Positions 54,201-62,830 of a stretch of DNA of 64,000 bases are shown here, in pieces (positions within the stretch are counted from its first letter, which is position 1; each line of letters opens with the position of its first letter). The position numbers and the translations under genes were made by a program. Source of the DNA: Pedobacter sp. PLR. GTDB lineage: Bacteria > Bacteroidota > Bacteroidia > Sphingobacteriales > Sphingobacteriaceae. The notes under the pieces are model-generated. The model was not told the origin of the DNA. It did not search any database and was given only the letters and a program-made list of their open reading frames with translations. The stretch is taken from the NCBI RefSeq assembly GCF_026239675.1, contig NZ_JAPIVQ010000011.1, forward strand, positions 1 through 64,000. Reading direction: 5' to 3'.

Positions 54201-54268
54201 TAAACACAGATTATAACGCTTATCCCACCACAAGAACCTATACTGCCGGCATCAGACTGGGCTTTTAA
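51212..54268 (+). CDS. SusC/RagA family TonB-dependent receptor
   Basis: The 1018-residue outer-membrane protein has a signal peptide (cleavage near TFAQT), a carboxypeptidase-regulatory-like domain at about 25-105 (VTGTVKDKSSNPIPGVSV), the SusC linker (LNEIVVVGYGTQKKKDLTGA) and plug (VDQMIQGRASGVQV, DILKDASSIAIYGSRGANGV), and a long beta-barrel. It has no N-terminal secretin/TonB short (STN) domain, so it is not the type that signals to a FecR protein. It imports glycans or peptides with its SusD partner; the substrate is unknown and no hydrolase is adjacent. Confidence 0.95.
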   Translation: MMKRITLLIAFLQFCCMITFAQTGPVTGTVKDKSSNPIPGVSVKVKSSGAGTLTNAEGKFSIAAKTGDLLVFTSIGFITQNYTVAKGQINITLAEDNTDLNEIVVVGYGTQKKKDLTGAVSSITAKSLENVPITRVDQMIQGRASGVQVTQTQAQPGGTVSLRIRGTNSINSSNEPLFVIDGFPGAGNLSSINPNDIQSIDILKDASSIAIYGSRGANGVVIVTTKKGAAGQSSINFEAYHGLQKVRNPYKMMDATQYGNYLNDVQRLTNIETPASAKALPYTDAQIAALGKGTDWQDEIFRTAPISNYQLNFIGGTTDTKYNLSMNYFDQEGIIINSGYKRASVRFNLDKKVGEKLNFGFTSQLTAGLDKRALVNTSGGSNGGVLLEALRINPAVPVFTNGDYTVQNGPTGYVFAIGNPVAYANKTTNRYKNLRGLMNFYGEYEIIKGLKWKSTFGTDFNLQTRDFYVPSDLFVGSNTLGAARKEYADNVSWVNENTLTYDKQINKNNAINVIGGFSMQEFYNNDFFAASNNFFTNVLGADNIGIGANVLVPGSGKVKNNLASFFGRVNYRLMDKYLVTFTMRADGSSKFGANNKWGYFPSGAIAWRVIEEDFMKTLPFVSDLKLRASYGVSGNQEIDPYQSIARYSVNGATLGGNRVVGVSPNNIPNPDLAWESTASFDIGLDLALFNNRISLTADYYSKKTKDLLLNVSIPRTAGYSSILLNAGGVSNKGFELAINTENIIGEKFQWSTNLNFSMNRNKVTDLAGEKERFVGDASSALFPSGNSGTSILRVGESIGSFFGYRFLGIWQTQAEIDASGIKGVLPGDPRYADLTGDNVIDAKDREIIGHAQPDFIYGITNNFTYGRLNLNIFIQGVQGDEVLNLNRYEMESGDITTNKLASVVNRWSGPNTSNTIPKANSTLRRRTGITSDVVENGSFLRLKTVSLAYNLAIGKRLGKTIKSAGIFMTGTNLVTFTNYSGYDPEVNSFGLSNGLSLNTDYNAYPTTRTYTAGIRLGF

Positions 54269-54292
54269 TTGATCACCTATTAAGAAAAGATA

Positions 54293-55717
54293 ATGAAAAA
54301 GATAAATATATTAATCGCCGTTATGGTGCTGCTGAATATGTCGTCCTGTAAGAAATTCCTTCAGGAGGATGCTTATGATTTTATTTCTGAGGATAACTTT
54401 TATAAAACGGAAGGCGACGCTTATGCGGCTTTAAACGGTGTGACGAGCGTAATGCAGGCACAGCAATATTATGGGCGTACGGTATGGGTTTTAAATGACC
54501 TGACGGGCGATCAAATGAAAGTAGGTTTGCCTCAAACCAACAGGCCGGAGTTGTATAGTCAGACCTATACTTCCACCAACGGGGAGGTGAGCAATTGGTG
54601 GAACAACTCTTATGTGCTGATTAACCGTGCGAATGATGTGATTCAAAACGTAGAAAAGGGCCCGATTACACCTGTAATAAGAGATAACATTGCCGGGAAC
54701 GCTAAGTTTTTACGTGCATTAGCGTATTTCGACCTGATCAGGAGTTATGGTGATGTGCCTTTAATCATAAAGGCAACGGAAGGTTCTGACAATTTGAAAC
54801 CATCCAGAACACCTATAAAAGAAGTATACGCACAGATTATAACCGATTTGAAATTTGCTGAGGCTAACTGTCTGAAAGAAGATAAGATTCCTGCGGCAAG
54901 TAAAGGACGCGTTTCCAGTGGTGCTGCAAGTGCTTTACTGGCAAAAGTATACCTGACCAGAGCAGCTACGGCTGCGGCAGAAGCTACAGATTACCAGGAT
55001 GCACTAACGGCTTGTAATAAGGTGATTGCGGTGAGTCCGGGGGTATATACTTTGCTGCCTTTCGCCGATGTCTTTAATCCTGATAAGAAAGCGACTAATA
55101 AAGAAGAAATTTTTGTCGTGCAATTTGGTCTGGCGCCAAGTACAGGGACGATTACGCCAAGGATGCATTTGCCTAAATCCGTGTTTCCTAATGATGGAAA
55201 CGAGGCTTTCTACGTGGAAAATGCTTTTGCTTTATCTTATTCGAATACGGATCTGAGGAAAGCGGCAACAATTGGCGTGGTTCCTGGGACTGCTAATTTC
55301 TATTACCTAAAGTTCACTGATCCCGCCAGACAAGGGAATAGCGCGAGAAACAATTGGGTGATCCTGCGTTATGCTGACGTGTTATTGATGCAGTCGGAAG
55401 CCATGAATCAATTGAATAGTGGCGATCCTAATAAGTTCAATGGGATCAATGCGGTTAGAAACAGAGCCGGATTATTGCCATTAACTCCGATAACCACACC
55501 CGGGAAAGAGGACTTTATCAGCGCATTGGTGGACGAAAGAGGCTGGGAATTTGCTGCTGAAGGACAAAGAAGATATGATTTGTTGAGACTTGGCCGAATG
55601 AAGCAGCAACAGCTGAAAATACATAACATTACGCTGGATGATAAATACCTGCTGATGCCTGTTCCTGAAACAGAAAGGACATTAAATGAAAACTTAACGC
55701 AAAATACTGGTTTTTAA
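54293..55717 (+). CDS. SusD/RagB family surface lipoprotein
   Basis: This 474-residue partner of the SusC receptor has a lipobox with Cys near residue 19 (LNMSSCKKFLQED) and the helical TPR-like SusD fold (NVEKGPITP, KFLRALAYFDLIRSYGDVPLI, SRTPIKEVYAQIITDL). It ends with the family C-terminus (DERGWEFAAEGQRRYDLLRLGRM). It captures ligand above the receptor. It follows susC by 24 bp and is terminated at 55794. No further sus-type genes are adjacent. Confidence 0.94.
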   Translation: MKKINILIAVMVLLNMSSCKKFLQEDAYDFISEDNFYKTEGDAYAALNGVTSVMQAQQYYGRTVWVLNDLTGDQMKVGLPQTNRPELYSQTYTSTNGEVSNWWNNSYVLINRANDVIQNVEKGPITPVIRDNIAGNAKFLRALAYFDLIRSYGDVPLIIKATEGSDNLKPSRTPIKEVYAQIITDLKFAEANCLKEDKIPAASKGRVSSGAASALLAKVYLTRAATAAAEATDYQDALTACNKVIAVSPGVYTLLPFADVFNPDKKATNKEEIFVVQFGLAPSTGTITPRMHLPKSVFPNDGNEAFYVENAFALSYSNTDLRKAATIGVVPGTANFYYLKFTDPARQGNSARNNWVILRYADVLLMQSEAMNQLNSGDPNKFNGINAVRNRAGLLPLTPITTPGKEDFISALVDERGWEFAAEGQRRYDLLRLGRMKQQQLKIHNITLDDKYLLMPVPETERTLNENLTQNTGF

Positions 55718-55793
55718 TCCTAAAAAATACCTTAGGTATACAAGATTCCAATGGTATCAAAACACACATTGGCATTAAATTAACCAACAAACG

Positions 55794-55828
55794 AAGTCCG
55801 GCGCTTTTAATTAAGTAGCCGGATTTTT
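55794..55828 (+). terminator. Terminator of the SusC/SusD operon
   Basis: TCCGGC (55797-55802) pairs with GCCGGA (55818-55823), extended to nine pairs by A/T and a G-T pair, with a 15-nt loop and a T-run. Confidence 0.75.
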
Positions 55829-55850
55829 CAATTAAATGCGTTCCGGATAA

Positions 55851-56843
55851 TTAAAAATCATAACATCTGGTTTCTCTGTTTCGTCTGTAATCTTTTCTAT
55901 TCTCTTTCTTATTGATGTAAAAACCAACAGAAATCTCATGGCTCCCTGAATTATAGCTTTGCAGCTTATTGATAGAATAATCATAAGAATAACCAATTCT
56001 GATATCCGGAGTGGCAAAGATTTCAGTGATCAAGCCGATTGAATTATTAGCAGGTAAGTCCTTTTGAAGATTTTGATTGTGAATGTTAAAGGAAGATCGA
56101 TAGAAACCACCCAGCCAAACTCTTTCTTTAAGCAGGAAGAAGGCATTTAGATCCAGAGAGGTTGGTCCTTGAATGTCGTCTTTTATAAGAAAGGAAGGTT
56201 TAAATCTAACATCCTCATTGATCGTAAACAATGCACCTGCTGTGAGGTAGAAATGAGGCTTCGGTACAGGAATCAGTAGTTCTCCATCTCTGCTGTTTGA
56301 CATATACTTTGCAAGGATGTTTGTTGCAGAAAATCCTGCATAGTAATTGTCATTGGAAAAATAAACACCTAATCTGGCGTCCGGGAAAACTTGTGTTTGT
56401 GAGGCGTAGGGTATGGTAATATCTCCCGGGTTGATCGTCTGGAGCTGGCTGCCATCTATGCCTAATTGCATCATTCCTGCGGCCAATCCGAAGGATAGGG
56501 TAGAGGATTCATTGTCATTCAGGTTTAAGTGATAGGCGTAATTTGCAAAAGCGCTAAGGTTACTTTGTGCACCGATCTGATCATTTGAAATGATCATTCC
56601 CAGGCCGACTTTGCCTTCTTTAAAAGCATCATCTGCCGCGATAGAAAAGGTTTTAGGGGCACCTTTTATCCCTTGCCATTGAGCGCGGTAAAAAGATTGT
56701 ACATAAAGGTCTCCTTTTGTACCCGCATACGCAGGGTTAATATGAAGTCCATTAAAAATGTATTGCGTGAATTGGCTATCCTGCTGTGCTTTTAACCCTA
56801 TGGTGATACAGCAGGTAAGTAGTAAGAGAAAATAAAACTTCAT
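55851..56843 (-). CDS. PorP/SprF family outer-membrane protein
   Basis: This 330-residue protein has a signal peptide (cleavage near LKAQQ) and the family landmarks QFTQYIFNGLHINPAYAG, FYRAQWQGIKGAPK and NYAYHLNLN. It is paralogous to the one at 4888, though the barrel loops diverge. It follows, by 18 bp, a gene for a type B T9SS cargo protein, repeating the cargo-partner arrangement of the first locus. The C-terminus ends in a basic tail (KDYRRNRETRC). Confidence 0.9.
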   Translation of the reverse strand: MKFYFLLLLTCCITIGLKAQQDSQFTQYIFNGLHINPAYAGTKGDLYVQSFYRAQWQGIKGAPKTFSIAADDAFKEGKVGLGMIISNDQIGAQSNLSAFANYAYHLNLNDNESSTLSFGLAAGMMQLGIDGSQLQTINPGDITIPYASQTQVFPDARLGVYFSNDNYYAGFSATNILAKYMSNSRDGELLIPVPKPHFYLTAGALFTINEDVRFKPSFLIKDDIQGPTSLDLNAFFLLKERVWLGGFYRSSFNIHNQNLQKDLPANNSIGLITEIFATPDIRIGYSYDYSINKLQSYNSGSHEISVGFYINKKENRKDYRRNRETRCYDF

Positions 56844-56861
56844 GTTTGGAGTGTTATATTA

Positions 56862-57803
56862 TCAACGGATTATAGTGACAAACCCCTTGTAGACTTCCCA
56901 GGTATTATTGGCCATTTTAACCTTTAGCAGGTAGAAATAAGTGCCTTCTGTAAGCTGAGAGCCATCCCAATCATTCTTGTATGGCTTTTTCTCCAGCACA
57001 GATGAGCCCCAGCGATTGAAAATACTCAGTTCATTTTCAGGATATCTTTCGAGCCCTGTAATGGTAAGCGCATCATTTTTTCCATCGCCGTTTGGTGTAA
57101 ATACATTGGGAATAAATAAATCTGAGACCGATTTACGATCTGTAGAAGTGTTGTTTGCCAGATTGGGGTCGTTTTCAGTCGCTGTAACCGTGGCCGTGTT
57201 TTCCAGTATACCAGGTTGTGATGGTTTTACTTTTATTCTCAGGCTCGCTGATTCTCCGTTCTCCAGTTTCTTAATTTCCCAAAGTACAGTTCTGCTGCCC
57301 GGTGTATAATCTGCCAAACCCAGCGTCGGATTAAGGAGCTGTTCTAAAACCATGTTCTCAGGAAGGATATCCTGGACTCTGACCTGATTAGCCACTCCGG
57401 CTCCATTATTTTTTACCTGTAACTGGTATTCAAAAACGTCATTTACGGTAATTGATTTCTTTTCTGAACTTTTGGTGATCATCACATCTGCAGAGATAGT
57501 GACCCCCGGATCAATTGTGACTTTAACCGGTGTAGAAATCGATGATGCGCATCCAAGCGAGTTGAAGGCTATAACGCTATACCTTCCCTCTTCTGTAACT
57601 TTAAATTCTGATTGATTTGCATTATTAATTTCGGTTCCATTTTTTATCCATTGGTAACTCGTTGCATCATTAGTGTTTGCTTTCAGGATTAATGAATACC
57701 CCACAGGAACTTTTACTTCCTGTGGGGTATCAGATTGCGCAAAGCATGTTGCTGCACCGAGCAGCAACATACTAAACGTAAGACTTGTTTTCCTGTTAAA
57801 CAT
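56862..57803 (-). CDS. Exported Ig/DUF11 protein with type B T9SS sorting domain
   Basis: This 313-residue protein has a signal peptide (cleavage near CFAQS), an Ig-like domain at about 25-95 (TSYQWIKNGTEINNANQSEF), and a DUF11-like repeat at about 98-215 (NDVFEYQLQVKNNGAGVANQ, ENTATVTATENDPNLANNTS). The type B sorting domain is at about 228-313 (IPNVFTPNGDGKNDA, IFNRWGSSVLEK, EGTYFYLLKVKMANN, KGFVTIIR). It is the only member of this locus with a sorting domain and should be exported by T9SS and held by the PorP/SprF next to it. Confidence 0.88.
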   Translation of the reverse strand: MFNRKTSLTFSMLLLGAATCFAQSDTPQEVKVPVGYSLILKANTNDATSYQWIKNGTEINNANQSEFKVTEEGRYSVIAFNSLGCASSISTPVKVTIDPGVTISADVMITKSSEKKSITVNDVFEYQLQVKNNGAGVANQVRVQDILPENMVLEQLLNPTLGLADYTPGSRTVLWEIKKLENGESASLRIKVKPSQPGILENTATVTATENDPNLANNTSTDRKSVSDLFIPNVFTPNGDGKNDALTITGLERYPENELSIFNRWGSSVLEKKPYKNDWDGSQLTEGTYFYLLKVKMANNTWEVYKGFVTIIR

Positions 57804-57819
57804 TTGTATTAATGACCTA

Positions 57820-58545
57820 TTAGTTAGCTACAAGTACTGGACTGATTATCGGAGCAGTTGGAGTATTCTTGATTGTAACTGTAAATGCACTAGATTTAAC
57901 TACACCACTATCATCACTTGCTGAAATCAATGTGTTGGCTGGTAGATTGTATTTCGCGGTTGCTACATAGTAATGGGCACCAACTACAACCTCAGTAAGC
58001 AGGTAAGTTTCGCCAGTGCTTACTTTTGTCAGGCTAGTGATAATATTATCATTAACTATTGGCTTGAACCATTCAATTTTTGTTAGATCAGGTATTACGG
58101 TTGGAGGAGCAGTTTCCGAGCCGTAACTGATTGCTGCAGTTAGTGTTGACCTGTCATCTGCTTCAACGTTTTTACAGTAGGCATTGGTTCCAGTGATGGT
58201 TACGGTAAATGCCGGGAGTACATAAATAGTTATATCCTGAGCAAAATCCGGGTCTGACCAACAACCATCTACTACATCTTGCACACTTACTCTTACTTTG
58301 TATTCTCCGGGAGCAGTGAATGGATGAGTAAAGGCACTGGTTGTTTGACCCGTAATTACTGAAGCACTATTTGAAGGGTCAACTACTGTCCATTTGTATC
58401 CAGCAAGATTAGTGGTGGCAGCATTAATTGTTACATTTTTGTTTAAATAAGCATAATAAGTTGTCGCCGCATAGGAAAAATGCGCTAATAAAGTAAACAC
58501 GATTAAAAGGGCTACTTTTCTGAAAATTGTAATTGTTGTTTTCAT
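57820..58545 (-). CDS. Secreted PKD/Ig-like protein, unknown function
   Basis: This 241-residue protein has a signal peptide (cleavage near SYAAT), a PKD-like domain (LAGYKWTVVDPSNSA, FTAPGEYKVRVSVQD), and an Ig-like part that ends in YYVATAKYNLP...AFTVTIKNTPTAPIISPVLVAN. The chain stops just where another Ig domain would begin. It has no T9SS sorting domain. It lies 16 bp before the cargo gene, so all four genes of the locus are probably co-transcribed. Confidence 0.75.
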   Translation of the reverse strand: MKTTITIFRKVALLIVFTLLAHFSYAATTYYAYLNKNVTINAATTNLAGYKWTVVDPSNSASVITGQTTSAFTHPFTAPGEYKVRVSVQDVVDGCWSDPDFAQDITIYVLPAFTVTITGTNAYCKNVEADDRSTLTAAISYGSETAPPTVIPDLTKIEWFKPIVNDNIITSLTKVSTGETYLLTEVVVGAHYYVATAKYNLPANTLISASDDSGVVKSSAFTVTIKNTPTAPIISPVLVAN

Positions 58546-58574
58546 AACTTTTTTATTTAAAATTTATAAGTTTA

Positions 58575-59975
58575 TTAGTTTGGTACTTGAGGGCTTATTG
58601 GAACTGAGTGTGGCTTGGGTAAAACCGTTACGATCACCGGAACACGTTCAGATTCAGCAGTACATCCAGATTTCGCCGTAGCAACATAGTATGTTGTTGT
58701 TTGTGATAAGGAAGGGGTAACATATGTGTTTTCTGTAGCAGGGGTTAGAGCTGTGCCACCAAAAACAGTTTCATACCACCTTAATTCATTTCCAGTTGAT
58801 GGAAGAGTCGCCGTTAATGTAGCCTTGTTTCCTGCGCAAATAGTTACATTTTGTGAAGCAGGTGAAGGGAATTCAGGTTTATGGGGCGTACGTTGTATTT
58901 CGTGGATATTAAAAGCGGTTAAAAGGCTCAGGACGGCACTAGTCGAAACCTCGATTCTGTCAAAAATGGCAGATGGAACAACTGATACTGTATATGGTTT
59001 TCCAGCTTTTATTAGTGACAACAGGTCTAATCTAAGTAATGAGCTTAATCCGACAGTGGGTTCTATTTTAGTTGTGCCATTATAAAATGTTAACCTTAAA
59101 TCACTAAGAAGATCTAAATTTACTAATGCGGCCGGGGATATTGAGAAGGTTACTGTTGCTGCATCACCGGGATTTGATAAGGAGGAAAAATAGGCTGTTT
59201 GTTTAAATGAGGTTAAAAGTGATACTGCAAAATCGAATGTAGAATATGTGCTGAGATCTCCATCAATTGCTTCTTTGGGCCTTAAAATTCCACCTCCCAA
59301 ACTTACTCCTGGTGTAGCTACGGTTGTATAGTTTGCCGGGCTACAAGTCGGGTTAAGCATGTAGGCATAATAAAGATTAGCAGAGTTTGTTGATGTAATT
59401 CCAAGCAAACCAGTATCATCGGTGTCAACTGTGATTCTTATAGAACTGCAAGCAAGAGTGGGCGTAAATACATAGTCTCCGGAAGATGTGATGGGAAGGG
59501 TGGAAAATAATGAGGCAAGACCAACGGCTACTCCTGTACTATTGTATCCTTGAACTTTTATTTTGGTTAAGTTAGCTCCGGTTAGTTTAATAATAATAGG
59601 TGTTTGAGCTATTGGTGTATTGGCACCAGTAAAAAACAGATTTATAAAAGCATAAGAGGCGGCACCTTTGCCTCCACCAACTCCTGTTCCAGATGTGCCA
59701 CTTGCTGCTGCAAGGGCCGCAGAATTTGTGAGATCAGCATCACTAGCGAATGCCGGGGATGTAACGGAAAAAGTTCCTTTGGTACCAGCACTTCCCAAGG
59801 CACCTTTAACTCCACCTTCTCCACCAAAACCGTCAGCATTCAATAATGCTGGCCCAACATATTGTGCATATACCTGCTGCCCTTTCACATCTCCTCCCCA
59901 GGTCACTATTAACGTTATAGTTAACAGTAACAAAAAACAATTTCTACCTATGTTTTTCAAACTGAACAGCGACAT
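58575..59975 (-). CDS. Secreted Ig-like repeat protein, first gene of the second T9SS locus
   Basis: This 466-residue protein has a signal-like N-terminus (NCFLLLLTITLIVTWGGDVKGQ), a Gly/Ala-rich stretch, a beta-rich middle, and a final Ig-like (Ig_7) domain (NVTICAGNKATLTATLPST, TTYYVATAKSGCTAESERVPVIVTV). It ends in PKPHSVPISPQVPN, the same type of inter-domain linker that ends the next protein. It has no T9SS sorting domain and no enzymatic motif. A surface or periplasmic structural role is inferred. Confidence 0.75.
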   Translation of the reverse strand: MSLFSLKNIGRNCFLLLLTITLIVTWGGDVKGQQVYAQYVGPALLNADGFGGEGGVKGALGSAGTKGTFSVTSPAFASDADLTNSAALAAASGTSGTGVGGGKGAASYAFINLFFTGANTPIAQTPIIIKLTGANLTKIKVQGYNSTGVAVGLASLFSTLPITSSGDYVFTPTLACSSIRITVDTDDTGLLGITSTNSANLYYAYMLNPTCSPANYTTVATPGVSLGGGILRPKEAIDGDLSTYSTFDFAVSLLTSFKQTAYFSSLSNPGDAATVTFSISPAALVNLDLLSDLRLTFYNGTTKIEPTVGLSSLLRLDLLSLIKAGKPYTVSVVPSAIFDRIEVSTSAVLSLLTAFNIHEIQRTPHKPEFPSPASQNVTICAGNKATLTATLPSTGNELRWYETVFGGTALTPATENTYVTPSLSQTTTYYVATAKSGCTAESERVPVIVTVLPKPHSVPISPQVPN

Positions 59976-60468
59976 TTTATGAGAGGTTTCAGTTATTTTA
60001 TTACCCTGCGGATAAATAAAACAACTTTTTATTTATGTTGCCTCAAACTTAATAGAGATTACGGGTTTAATAGCCGTTCAGTTTGTTCATTAATTCCCTA
60101 ATATTTTAGCGATTTATTCCTGTTTGAAGTAGAGAAGTTTTAATATTCTCTTTTGGAGGTGTTTTTTGTGATTTATTTCTCTTTAAATGAAAAGTATTGA
60201 AATTTATTTTGCTTAGTTCTCAAAAATAGCAATAACTCTATTCAGGTTTTTTAATTCTGGAACGTGGATAATTCCTTAAAACCCCAGCCAAATAACTAGT
60301 TTTTGGGGAAAGATGTCCTCAAAAGACCACACAGTAAAAAAAAAGGAACAATATGCTGCAGTTAAGGAAAATAAACCGCTGAACACAGAGATACCGGATG
60401 AGTAAAACAAGAAAGGCCGGCAGCCATAAAATGACTGCCGGCCTTTCCATACCGTTAACTACAAAACC
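59976..60468. other. Gene-free stretch upstream of the second T9SS locus
   Basis: These 493 AT-rich bases hold a minus-strand TAAGTTTG box (60044-60051), a full match to TAnnTTTG, about 70 bp upstream of the Ig protein start, and the pgl terminator at 60411-60447. No coding region was seen. Confidence 0.55.
60411..60447 (-). terminator. Rho-independent terminator of the pentose-phosphate operon
   Basis: Perfect 13-bp G/C-rich arms (60411-60423, 60435-60447) around an 11-nt loop. On the minus strand a T-rich stretch follows. It lies 21 bp after the pgl stop codon. Confidence 0.88.
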
Positions 60469-61194
60469 TTAATGGTCTAACAATGCTGCGGCAGCATCAT
60501 CCAGGAACCAGGTTACGCTACCGTCAACTGGATTAATCAACTGTGTAGGATATAATTTAGGGTTTTTCTTTTGATCTTCAATCACATGTTTCACCGCTTT
60601 GGCTTTATTCTCACCAAACACTAAAAACGCGATGTTTTTCGCTTTATTGATCAGTGGAGCCGTAAAGCTAATGCGGTACGTAGAAAGTTTTTCAACGAAT
60701 ACAGAATCCACTTCTACTTCTTTACTGTTCAGGATAGAGGTGCCTGGAAACAGGGAAGCGGTATGTGCATCATCACCCATACCTAATAAAATCAGATCGA
60801 AACAAAGGTCTGCACCTTCGAAATGCGCATTAATTGCCTTCGTGTACTCAATTGCTGCCTTTTCAGGAGCAAGTGTAGTATCCACATAGAAAATCTGGTT
60901 TGCAGGAATCTCTAACAGGTCAAGCATTGCTCTTTTTGCCATTAAGCCATTATAGCTCTCATGATCAGGCATTACATTTCGTTCATCGCCGAAGAAGAAA
61001 TATACTTTAGTCCAGTCGATTTTATCTTTATAGGTTGTAGCCAGCGAATGGTACAATTCTTTTGGAGAGTTACCCCCGGTCAATACAAAATTGAAATAGC
61101 CTTGTTCCTCAATCGCTTTATTGGCGATCGCAACAATATAATCTACTAAATCCTGTTGTAATTCCTCCTGGGTTTTATAAATCAATAAGTTCAT
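60469..61194 (-). CDS. pgl: 6-phosphogluconolactonase
   Basis: The 241-residue enzyme hydrolyses 6-phosphogluconolactone. It has the phosphate-binding FVLTGGNSPKELYHSL, the FFFGDERNVMPDHESYNG segment and the catalytic-site LILLGMGDDAHTASLFPGT. Length is normal for the DevB-type family. It is the last gene of gnd-zwf-pgl, 91 bp after zwf. Confidence 0.95.
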   Translation of the reverse strand: MNLLIYKTQEELQQDLVDYIVAIANKAIEEQGYFNFVLTGGNSPKELYHSLATTYKDKIDWTKVYFFFGDERNVMPDHESYNGLMAKRAMLDLLEIPANQIFYVDTTLAPEKAAIEYTKAINAHFEGADLCFDLILLGMGDDAHTASLFPGTSILNSKEVEVDSVFVEKLSTYRISFTAPLINKAKNIAFLVFGENKAKAVKHVIEDQKKNPKLYPTQLINPVDGSVTWFLDDAAAALLDH

Positions 61195-61285
61195 TGGTAA
61201 TGGTTTTATTCGCTAAAAGGCTAATTCCGAATCGGTGTAGACCGTATCAGAATTAGCCTCTTGAACAATGTTTATTTTATATTTT

Positions 61286-62797
61286 TTATTCGTCTTTCAA
61301 AGGTAGTGTGAACCAGTGGAAGCCATCTCTGGCAATCAGTGCTTCTGCATCTTCAGGACCCCATGAATCTGCCGCGTAATTAGGGAAGCTCAATGATTTT
61401 TTAGTCTCCCATGCATTCACGATTGGCATTAACAATTCCCATGCGCTTTCCACCTGATCTGCACGCATAAACTGCGTTTGATCACCAGTCATTACATCTA
61501 ATAACAAGGTTTCATAAGCTTCCGGTGCTTGAGAAGAATAAGTACCTTTATAGTCGAACACCATGTCTACAGGGTTTAAAACCATGTCTAAACCTGGTCT
61601 TTTTGCCTGTACCTGTAAGCGGATACTCATTTCCGGCTGGATGCTAATGATCAACCTGTTCTGCTGCCAATGTTCCGTAACTGCTGAAGGGAATACCTGA
61701 TGAGGCACATCCTTAAACTGAATGGTAATCAGCGAAGAAGTCTGGTATAAACGCTTTCCTGTACGCACATAGAAAGGAATTCCCTGCCATCTCCAGTTGT
61801 CCACAAAGAACTTAATTGCGGCAAAAGTTTCGGTATTAGAATCTGCAGCAACACCAGTTTCATGTCGGTAACCCGGCACTTCTTTTCCTTCAACCCAACC
61901 TTTAGTATACTGTCCGCGGACCGTACTAAACCTGATGTCTTCCGGACTAAAAGGACGCATTGCTTTCAACACATCTACTTTTTTATTTCTGATCTCGTCG
62001 GCGTCAAAGTTAATTGGCGTCTCCATACCGATCAGGCAAAGCAACTGTAAAAGGTGATTCTGGATCATGTCTCTTAACGCACCAGCACTCTCATAGTAAC
62101 CACCTCTTTCACCAACACCCAATTGCTCTGTTACAGAAATCTGTACATGGTCAATATAAGTACGGTTCCATAGCGGCTCTAAAAACGAGTTCGCGAAGCG
62201 GAAAGCCATGATATTTTGAACCGTTTCCTTACCAAGGTAATGATCTATACGATAAATCTGTTTTTCGGTAAAGATGCCGGTAAGAATGGCATTCAGTTCT
62301 CTTGCAGTTTCTAAATCTCTTCCAAAAGGTTTTTCAATTACGATTCTGCAATTGTCCTCATCACCTGCCAGTTCAAAATCAGAAAGGCATTTAGCGATTA
62401 ATGGGAAAAGGTTAGGGGCTACAGCCAGGTAATAAAGAACCTGCGTAGTAGGGCCAAATTTCTCTTGAAAATTCTGGATATTAGCTTTTAAAACACCGAA
62501 AGTTTCCGGAGCTTCCACATCTACAGGACTATAAGAAATATGTTCTGCAAATTTGCTCCACTTTTCTTCCTTCACCTTACCGGATCTAGAAAAGCTGTTT
62601 ACACCGCCCATTAGTGTTTTTCTGAAGTCATCATCCGTAAGCTTCTTTCGGGCTGTACCAATAATCTCAAATTTTGAGGGCATAAAACCATCAGAATATA
62701 GATTGTAAAGTGCAGGCGCAAGTTTGCGCAAATTTAAATCACCGGTACCACCAAAAATGACGATTATGGTTGGATTGACGTTGATGCTTGTTTTCAT
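61286..62797 (-). CDS. zwf: Glucose-6-phosphate 1-dehydrogenase
   Basis: The 503-residue enzyme oxidises glucose-6-phosphate with NADP+ (or NAD+). It has the cofactor motif IVIFGGTGDLNLRKLAPALY, the substrate motif RIDHYLGKETVQNIMAFRFAN, and the second conserved part SAGALRDMIQNHLLQLLCL. The first glycine motif is GGTGDL rather than the more common GASGDL; this does not break the fold. It is co-directional with gnd (33-bp gap) and pgl. Confidence 0.96.
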   Translation of the reverse strand: MKTSINVNPTIIVIFGGTGDLNLRKLAPALYNLYSDGFMPSKFEIIGTARKKLTDDDFRKTLMGGVNSFSRSGKVKEEKWSKFAEHISYSPVDVEAPETFGVLKANIQNFQEKFGPTTQVLYYLAVAPNLFPLIAKCLSDFELAGDEDNCRIVIEKPFGRDLETARELNAILTGIFTEKQIYRIDHYLGKETVQNIMAFRFANSFLEPLWNRTYIDHVQISVTEQLGVGERGGYYESAGALRDMIQNHLLQLLCLIGMETPINFDADEIRNKKVDVLKAMRPFSPEDIRFSTVRGQYTKGWVEGKEVPGYRHETGVAADSNTETFAAIKFFVDNWRWQGIPFYVRTGKRLYQTSSLITIQFKDVPHQVFPSAVTEHWQQNRLIISIQPEMSIRLQVQAKRPGLDMVLNPVDMVFDYKGTYSSQAPEAYETLLLDVMTGDQTQFMRADQVESAWELLMPIVNAWETKKSLSFPNYAADSWGPEDAEALIARDGFHWFTLPLKDE

Positions 62798-62830
62798 TTG
62801 TGAAATTGTTGTATTAGTTCACTGGGTTAT

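Noticed and set aside
59604..59982. Plus-strand frames opposite the Gly/Ala-rich part of the Ig protein
   Set aside because: They mirror a low-complexity coding region and carry no domain.
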